Assembly: GCA_947378615.1 (NCBI GenBank)
Contig: CANCKV010000201.1
Location: forward strand, 1-6,394
Origin: Chitinophagaceae bacterium
GTDB lineage: Bacteria > Bacteroidota > Bacteroidia > Chitinophagales > Chitinophagaceae
DNA length: 6,394 nt
Reading direction: 5' to 3'
Both the position numbers and the translations under genes were made by a program. Positions 1 through 3,272 of the stretch are shown here, in pieces; the stretch's first letter is position 1; each line of letters opens with the position of its first letter. Under the pieces are notes generated by a model. It was not told the origin of the DNA and did not search any database. It was given only the letters and a program-made list of their open reading frames with translations.

Positions 1-31
1 ATTTTTGAGTAGCATTTTTGCTAATTTATTG

Positions 32-103
32 ACGCTGCGGATGGAATCGAACCATCGTAAAAGGTTTTGCAGACCTTAACCTGTACCACTCGGCCACGCA
101 GCT
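32..103 (-). tRNA. tRNA-Cys (anticodon GCA)
   Basis: Read on the minus strand, this folds as a cloverleaf. The anticodon stem is AAGGT/ACCTT around the loop CTGCAAA, giving anticodon GCA at 70-68, which is cysteine. The T arm is GATGG-TTCGATT-CCATC, the D arm carries GTGG in its loop, and U8 is at 96. The discriminator base is U (32), as expected for tRNA-Cys. The 3' CCA is not encoded (TCAA follows), so it would be added by CCA-adding enzyme. Six acceptor pairs are perfect (102-97 with 34-39), but the outermost position would be A103 opposite G33, a mismatch; if position 1 is not counted the gene starts at 102. The gene lies downstream of the redoxin-like gene on the same strand. I see no TAnnTTTG promoter just upstream of it, so read-through transcription is possible. 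Confidence 0.93.
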
Positions 104-218
104 ATATCTTATTATAGATAATTTATAATTGATAGCTAATAACTGATAATGCGTAATTGATAGTTGAGATTGAGAATTGATTAAACAATCTTTATTTATG
201 TTGCTTTATAAAATTATC
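104..218. repeat. Degenerate AATTGAT-type 7-bp repeats upstream of tRNA-Cys
   Basis: This A/T-rich spacer contains AATTGAT at 127-133, 155-161 and 175-181. The intervening words AGCTAAT, AACTGAT, AATGCGT and AGTTGAG keep the 7-bp register from 127 to 168. The same AATTGAT word recurs at 6240-6253, again next to a TAGTNNT heptad array, so the two repeat families travel together. No ORF or clear promoter is seen here. The words are too diverged to call a simple tandem repeat with confidence beyond about 168. Confidence 0.5.
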
Positions 219-390
219 ACTAACCAATAATCACTATTCACTAACCACTAACCACTAACCACTAACCACTAACCACTAACCACTAATAACTAACCACTAA
301 TAACTAACCACTAACCACTAATAACTAACCACTAATAACTAACCACTAACCACTAATAACTAACCACTAATAACTAACCACTAATAACTA
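219..390. repeat. Heptanucleotide array (ACTAACC/ACTAATA)n, 3' of the redoxin-like gene
   Basis: From 240 to 386 there are 21 consecutive perfect 7-bp units: 14 ACTAACC and 7 ACTAATA. They are preceded by three looser units (219-239). Read in the direction of the neighbouring minus-strand gene, the units are TAGTGGT and TAGTTAT, and the gene's TAG stop (390-388) is itself the first three bases of the first unit. From 282 the order of units is TA-CC-TA-CC-CC repeated, a 35-bp higher-order period, which points to growth by duplication of blocks. Because 7 is not a multiple of 3, the array carries TAG in all three frames on one strand and TAA in all three on the other. Function is unknown. Confidence 0.95.
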
Positions 391-1020
391 TGATACTAGC
401 TTGTTTCTCCAAACACTTAAATAAGTATAAGAAGTTGACAAAGTGCTTACTGCATCTGTTAGCTGATCTAGGAGTGATTTTCCAATGTTTTCTCCTGAAA
501 ATAAATTGAAATTATAATCAACATAATGGAATGTAATCTGTCTGTCAGGAGCTATTAAATAGATGGCAGGTAAGGATGCATTCTCATCGTCAATTCCTGA
601 AACCCAATTTCTCAAGGGATTTGACACATCAAAAAGTCCAAACTGTTCAGCGATTTCATTATCGTAATCGAAAAATACATTCAAGTTAGTGATTTCATTT
701 AGTCTTTTTCTGAATTCTCTCGAAGTATTATTTGCTATAACAACAAGATTACCCCCATTTTTTTGCACTTGTTTTTGGAGGGATAATAATGAATTGAAAG
801 AGCTATTGTTTGTATTAAACCCTGAGAAAAATGCGAGAACTAGAGGTTGTTGTAAATCAAGAAAATGTTGAACCGAAATGTATGCGTCCTTTTGAAATTG
901 AAAAACAGGGGCAAAATCTCCTTTTAATAATGGATAATATCCATAATTGTAAATCTTGGTTGAAATTGTTTGAGACCCGATAACTGATGCTTTTTGTACA
1001 GTGTATGTTTGAGTAGCCAT
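388..1020 (-). CDS. Cysteine-free peroxiredoxin-like (AhpC/TSA, redoxin fold) protein
   Basis: A 210-aa protein with the layout of a thioredoxin-fold redoxin. It has the entry motif G34-D-F-A-P38-V-F, a hydrophobic strand followed by the loop where the peroxidatic cysteine should lie (PLVLAFFSGFN, 59-69), the helix and strand leading to LVVIANN (92-98), the cis-proline segment L150-P151-A-I-Y-L-I, and a following strand IxFHYVDY (162-169). That order matches peroxiredoxin-like AhpC/TSA proteins. The whole protein has no cysteine, so it cannot be a thiol peroxidase or disulfide reductase of the usual kind; a binding, sensor or scaffold role is possible but not shown. There is no signal peptide, so it is probably cytoplasmic. 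The ATG at 1020-1018 is preceded by A-rich sequence, as is usual in this phylum. A promoter (1163-1194) and a Cys-rich leader ORF lie upstream on the same strand. The fold assignment is fairly sure, the function is not. Confidence 0.8.
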   Translation of the reverse strand: MATQTYTVQKASVIGSQTISTKIYNYGYYPLLKGDFAPVFQFQKDAYISVQHFLDLQQPLVLAFFSGFNTNNSSFNSLLSLQKQVQKNGGNLVVIANNTSREFRKRLNEITNLNVFFDYDNEIAEQFGLFDVSNPLRNWVSGIDDENASLPAIYLIAPDRQITFHYVDYNFNLFSGENIGKSLLDQLTDAVSTLSTSYTYLSVWRNKLVS

Positions 1021-1080
1021 TTTAAATAAATTGATTTGTAAATGAAATAAGTTAATAACCTGAACCTAACGGATTGTTTC

Positions 1081-1146
1081 TTAAAAACAACAATAACTAC
1101 AGCAGTAGCGACACGTGAATGATAATATGATGTTTTTTGTTTGCAT
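1081..1146 (-). CDS. Putative cysteine-rich leader peptide (21 aa)
   Basis: A 21-codon ORF from ATG (1146-1144) to TAA (1083-1081), too short for ordinary gene calling. Its last eleven residues are TCRYCCSYCCF: five Cys in ten codons, in a window where Cys is rare. The start lies about 16 nt after the TAnnTTTG box of the upstream promoter, just where a first cistron should begin, and is preceded by a run of A. The stop is 60 nt before the ATG of the redoxin-like gene. Poly-Cys upstream ORFs are known in mycobacteria as cysteine-responsive attenuators, so a similar ribosome-stalling role in sensing Cys-tRNA charging is the natural reading. I see no strong intrinsic terminator in the leader, only a weak 6-bp A/U hairpin (TTGTTT/AAACAA) spanning its stop. 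Any control might therefore act on translation or through Rho. It may also be a chance ORF. Confidence 0.55.
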   Translation of the reverse strand: MQTKNIILSFTCRYCCSYCCF

Positions 1147-1162
1147 ATTTTTTTTGATGAGG

Positions 1163-1194
1163 CAAATATATAAGCCGTTTATTAATCTACCAAA
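1163..1194 (-). promoter_or_regulatory. Bacteroidota-type promoter for leader ORF and redoxin-like gene
   Basis: On the minus strand, TTTG (1194-1191) is followed after 20 nt by TATATTTG (1170-1163). This is an exact match to the TTTG / TAnnTTTG consensus of the main Bacteroidota sigma factor with normal spacing. Transcription should start near 1156-1158, giving a leader of about 137 nt before the redoxin-like ATG and about 10-12 nt before the cysteine-rich ORF. Confidence 0.75.
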
Positions 1195-1295
1195 CTAATA
1201 GACAAGTATTTTTTATTTTTCTTAATATTTCATGATGAATTTGTTTATTGTAGTGGATATTGGTTTGTAAATTATGTTTTTGCTTAAACTTTTGC

Positions 1296-1328
1296 TTTGG
1301 CCTGCAAAAATTAAGTCTATTATATTTG
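1296..1328 (+). promoter_or_regulatory. Orphan Bacteroidota-type promoter in the divergent gap
   Basis: TTTG (1296-1299) is followed after 21 nt by TATATTTG (1321-1328), a full match to the TTTG / TAnnTTTG consensus. Its start point would be near 1335. No conventional gene lies within 250 bp downstream. It could express the tiny ORF at 1337-1390, a small RNA, or a long leader of the oxidoreductase gene at 1630. As the region is A/T-rich, a chance match is possible, but both boxes and the spacing agree. Confidence 0.5.
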
Positions 1329-1336
1329 TAGGGATT

Positions 1337-1390
1337 ATGGATATGGAAGTGTACTGTAGAAAATGTATGAGACTAGAAATTAAGATGTAA
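1337..1390 (+). CDS. Possible 17-aa microprotein with a CxxC motif
   Basis: ATG at 1337 opens a 17-codon frame ending in TAA at 1388-1390, with C-R-K-C at residues 7-10. The start lies 8 nt after the TAnnTTTG box of the orphan promoter, so a transcript would be almost leaderless. There is no recognised homology and the ORF is short enough to arise by chance. It is listed because of its position and because it echoes the other promoter-proximal Cys-containing ORF in this gap. Low confidence. Confidence 0.2.
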   Translation: MDMEVYCRKCMRLEIKM

Positions 1391-1572
1391 AGAATCCTTT
1401 GGGTGGTTAGAAAAGAATTGTTTGAATTATTAATAATTAGGGAATGGTTGATATTTTATTCAAATAGATGCACCATAATCAAATGATAATATCTTCCTAA
1501 TTAGTCTAAACTCTAGAATTAAAATGTATTAAACACACACTTTATCTTACTTTATCACCTTGTTATAAAATT
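1391..1572. other. Non-coding gap with a palindrome and a helical-phase direct repeat
   Basis: No gene is supported in this A/T-rich stretch. It holds a perfect 14-bp palindrome AATTATTAATAATT at 1425-1438. It also holds a direct repeat, ACTTTATC at 1539-1546 and 1549-1556, whose copies are 10 bp apart (one helical turn) and lie roughly 60-75 bp upstream of the predicted start of the oxidoreductase transcript. Either could be a regulator site. Neither is strong enough to name a regulator, and such motifs are cheap in A/T-rich DNA. Confidence 0.3.
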
Positions 1573-1607
1573 TTCGAATGGTTCGCTTTATTCAATAGCT
1601 ATATTTG
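1573..1607 (+). promoter_or_regulatory. Probable promoter of the oxidoreductase/sugar transferase operon
   Basis: TATATTTG at 1600-1607 matches the TAnnTTTG box exactly and would start transcription near 1614, leaving about a 16-nt leader before the ATG at 1630. The upstream box is poor: only TTCG (1573-1576), 23 nt away, stands near the expected TTTG position. A small inverted repeat CGAA-TGG-TTCG (1575-1585) overlaps that region and might bind a regulator, or supply activator dependence in place of a good upstream box. Confidence 0.55.
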
Positions 1608-1629
1608 CCAACTTTTAAAAATTACAGAT

Positions 1630-2610
1630 ATGCTTAATGTAGGAGTTTTTGGTGTAGGACATCTGGGAAAATTTCATTTGAATAATTGGCTTGAAATAGA
1701 AGGTGTTAAAGTGGTAGGATTCTTTGACCCTAACAATGAAGTTGCAAAAGAAGTTGTAGAGAAGTATAATTTGAAGCGATTTCAGGATGAGGATAAGCTA
1801 ATGGACGCCTCCGATATTGTTGATGTCGTTGTTCCCACAGACAAACACTTCGGCATTTGTATGAAAGCCCTCCGAAAAGGAAAGCATGTTTTTGTTGAAA
1901 AGCCTTTAGCAAATACGATTCAGGAAGCAAAGGAATTAGTGAATATGGCGCGTGAGGCAAATGTAAAGGTTCAAGTGGGGCATGTAGAACGATTTAATCC
2001 CGCATTTCTTGCCTTGAAAGATGTGAACGTAAAGCCGATGTTTATTGAAATTCACCGTCTTGCACAATTTAATCCTCGTGGCACTGAAGTGAGTGTTATC
2101 CTCGACTTGATGATTCATGATATTGATATTGTTTTGAGTCTAGTGAAGAGTGGCGTGAAAAATATTCATGCAAATGGTGTAGCTGTAATGACTGATACGC
2201 CTGATATTGCAAATGTTCGGATTGAATTCAATAATGGATGTGTAGCCAATTTAACAAGTAGCCGAATCAGTTTGAAAAAGATGCGTAAGATGCGTATGTT
2301 TCAAAAAGATGCCTATATAGCCGTTGATTTCTTGGATAAGAAAACAGAAATTATCAAATTGAAAGAGGCAAAAGATACCGATGCTTTCTTCTTTAATTTG
2401 GAAACTCCAACAGGCTCCAAAACAATCGCTGTCTCAAATCCTAAAATCCCTGCAGAAGCGAATGCCATTAAAATGGAATTAGAAGCTTTTGTTGATAGCA
2501 TTGTAAACAATACGACTCCAATTGTCAGCGAAATAGATGGTTTATTGGCTATGGAAGTGGCACATCAAATAATTGAAAAAATAAATAATACCAATAGGTT
2601 CGCCAAATAA
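1630..2610 (+). CDS. Gfo/Idh/MocA family sugar-nucleotide oxidoreductase
   Basis: A 326-aa cytoplasmic NAD(P)-dependent dehydrogenase, a normal length for the family. The N-terminal Rossmann domain begins at once with G8-V-G10-H-L-G13. The family's catalytic-lysine motif E90-K91-P92 sits in HVFVEKPLANT, followed by VGHVERFNP (116-124) and the substrate-side motif D159-x3-H163-D-x-D166. The C-terminal alpha/beta domain runs to about residue 320. The GHVERFNP variant is typical of members working on UDP-GlcNAc-like sugars in envelope glycan or lipid A pathways, such as 3-dehydrogenation; the exact substrate cannot be read from sequence. The ATG at 1630 is the natural start, since the Rossmann strand begins at residue 2. 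A sugar-1-phosphate transferase follows after 6 bp, which supports a role in making a modified sugar nucleotide for a surface glycan. No key residue is missing. Confidence 0.9.
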   Translation: MLNVGVFGVGHLGKFHLNNWLEIEGVKVVGFFDPNNEVAKEVVEKYNLKRFQDEDKLMDASDIVDVVVPTDKHFGICMKALRKGKHVFVEKPLANTIQEAKELVNMAREANVKVQVGHVERFNPAFLALKDVNVKPMFIEIHRLAQFNPRGTEVSVILDLMIHDIDIVLSLVKSGVKNIHANGVAVMTDTPDIANVRIEFNNGCVANLTSSRISLKKMRKMRMFQKDAYIAVDFLDKKTEIIKLKEAKDTDAFFFNLETPTGSKTIAVSNPKIPAEANAIKMELEAFVDSIVNNTTPIVSEIDGLLAMEVAHQIIEKINNTNRFAK

Positions 2611-2616
2611 AGAAGG

Positions 2617-3192
2617 ATGCTTAAACGACTTGTAGATGTGGTGGTTGCATTCGTGGCTATCCTTATTTTTTCTCCCATTATTTTGGTCTTGATGATTATC
2701 ACGGCAATAGTTTCGGGAGGTGTGATATTTTACCGACAGGAAAGGATTGGATTAAAAGGGAGATCGTTTATCATGTATAAATTTGTCAGTATGTTTCCTG
2801 ATGCAGAAAAAGATGGACCACGTTTATGGGTAGAGGGTGATCCTCGACAAACAAAGTGGGGCACTTTTATGCGAAAACGACGTTTTGACGAACTACCTCA
2901 ATTGTGGAATATCTTGAAAGGGGACATTAGTTTTGTAGGTTCTACCCGACCTGAAAGAAAGTATTACATCGATCAATTGGTGAAAATTGCACCACAATAC
3001 TTTGAATTGTTGAATGTAAAGCCCGGTTTGGTATCTATTGGGATTGTTGAGTATGGTTACGCATCTACTATTGATGAAATGAAGGAAAGGATGCAATATG
3101 ACATGCAATACCTCAATAATCCTTCACAATTTAAGGACTTACATATTTTGATAAAAGCTTTTTGGAAAGTAATTTTAGGGAAAGGAAAATAA
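2617..3192 (+). CDS. Small monotopic phosphoglycosyl transferase (bacterial sugar transferase family)
   Basis: A 191-aa enzyme of the PglC/WcaJ-C-terminal type, which moves a sugar-1-phosphate from a nucleotide sugar to undecaprenyl phosphate at the inner membrane, the first step of many capsule, O-antigen and exopolysaccharide pathways. One N-terminal hydrophobic segment (5-38) contains the helix-breaking S19-P20 of the re-entrant hairpin. Then come RQERIG (40-45), YKF (54-56), AEKDGP (63-68), the catalytic D91-E92 in FDELPQLWNILKGD, and KPG (135-137). The short form lacks the extra N-terminal helices of WcaJ/WbaP. Some conserved spots differ: YKF is followed by V57 rather than R/K, the usual GPRPE or GSRPE reads GSTRPE (108-113), and the segment after KPG lacks the usual W and Q. 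AGAAGG touches the ATG directly, too close for a normal Shine-Dalgarno site. The gene is probably co-transcribed with the oxidoreductase. Confidence 0.9.
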   Translation: MLKRLVDVVVAFVAILIFSPIILVLMIITAIVSGGVIFYRQERIGLKGRSFIMYKFVSMFPDAEKDGPRLWVEGDPRQTKWGTFMRKRRFDELPQLWNILKGDISFVGSTRPERKYYIDQLVKIAPQYFELLNVKPGLVSIGIVEYGYASTIDEMKERMQYDMQYLNNPSQFKDLHILIKAFWKVILGKGK

Positions 3193-3270
3193 TCATAGTG
3201 GTTAGTGGTTAGTGGTTAGTGGTTAATCCGCTATCACTAACCACTAACCACTTATAACTAACAACTATTA
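3193..3270. repeat. Heptad inverted repeat with an 18-bp stem between sugar transferase and peptidase
   Basis: Four TAGTGGT units (3196-3223) face ACTAACC, ACTAACC, ACTTATA, ACTAACA and ACTATTA (3236-3270). Bases 3204-3221 pair perfectly with 3235-3252, an 18-bp stem around a 13-nt loop. The first arm starts 3 nt after the transferase stop and the last unit ends 2 nt before the peptidase start, so the repeat fills the entire gap. It could act as a transcription barrier or mRNA stabiliser, but no T-tract follows, so it is not a classic terminator. It could also be two oppositely oriented arrays that met. No TAnnTTTG promoter is visible within it. Confidence 0.9.
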
Positions 3271-3272
3271 TC

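Noticed and set aside
10..23. Hairpin TAGCA-TTTT-TGCTA beyond the 3' end of the tRNA, as a terminator
   Set aside because: A 5-bp A/T-rich stem with no T-run after it in the tRNA direction; too weak to call.
219..390. CRISPR-like or telomere-like array
   Set aside because: Units are 7 bp with no spacers, and the word TTAGTGG only superficially resembles telomere repeats. There are no cas genes and no sign of a replicon end.
689..871. Plus-strand open frame opposite the redoxin-like gene
   Set aside because: It is antisense to a protein with clear fold landmarks, and has no promoter match or family resemblance.
1730..1960. Minus-strand open frames inside the oxidoreductase, transferase and peptidase genes (also 1936-2118, 2313-2510, 2893-3108, 5755-6084)
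   Set aside because: They lie wholly within strongly supported genes, have unnatural composition and no recognisable motifs.
2299..2322. Peptide FQKDAYI shared by the redoxin-like protein (42-48) and the oxidoreductase (224-230)
   Set aside because: The genes are unrelated in fold and the DNA is not similar beyond the codons needed for the peptide; most likely coincidence.
2611..2616. AGAAGG as a Shine-Dalgarno site for the sugar transferase
   Set aside because: It abuts the ATG with no spacer, and Bacteroidota starts rarely depend on such sites.
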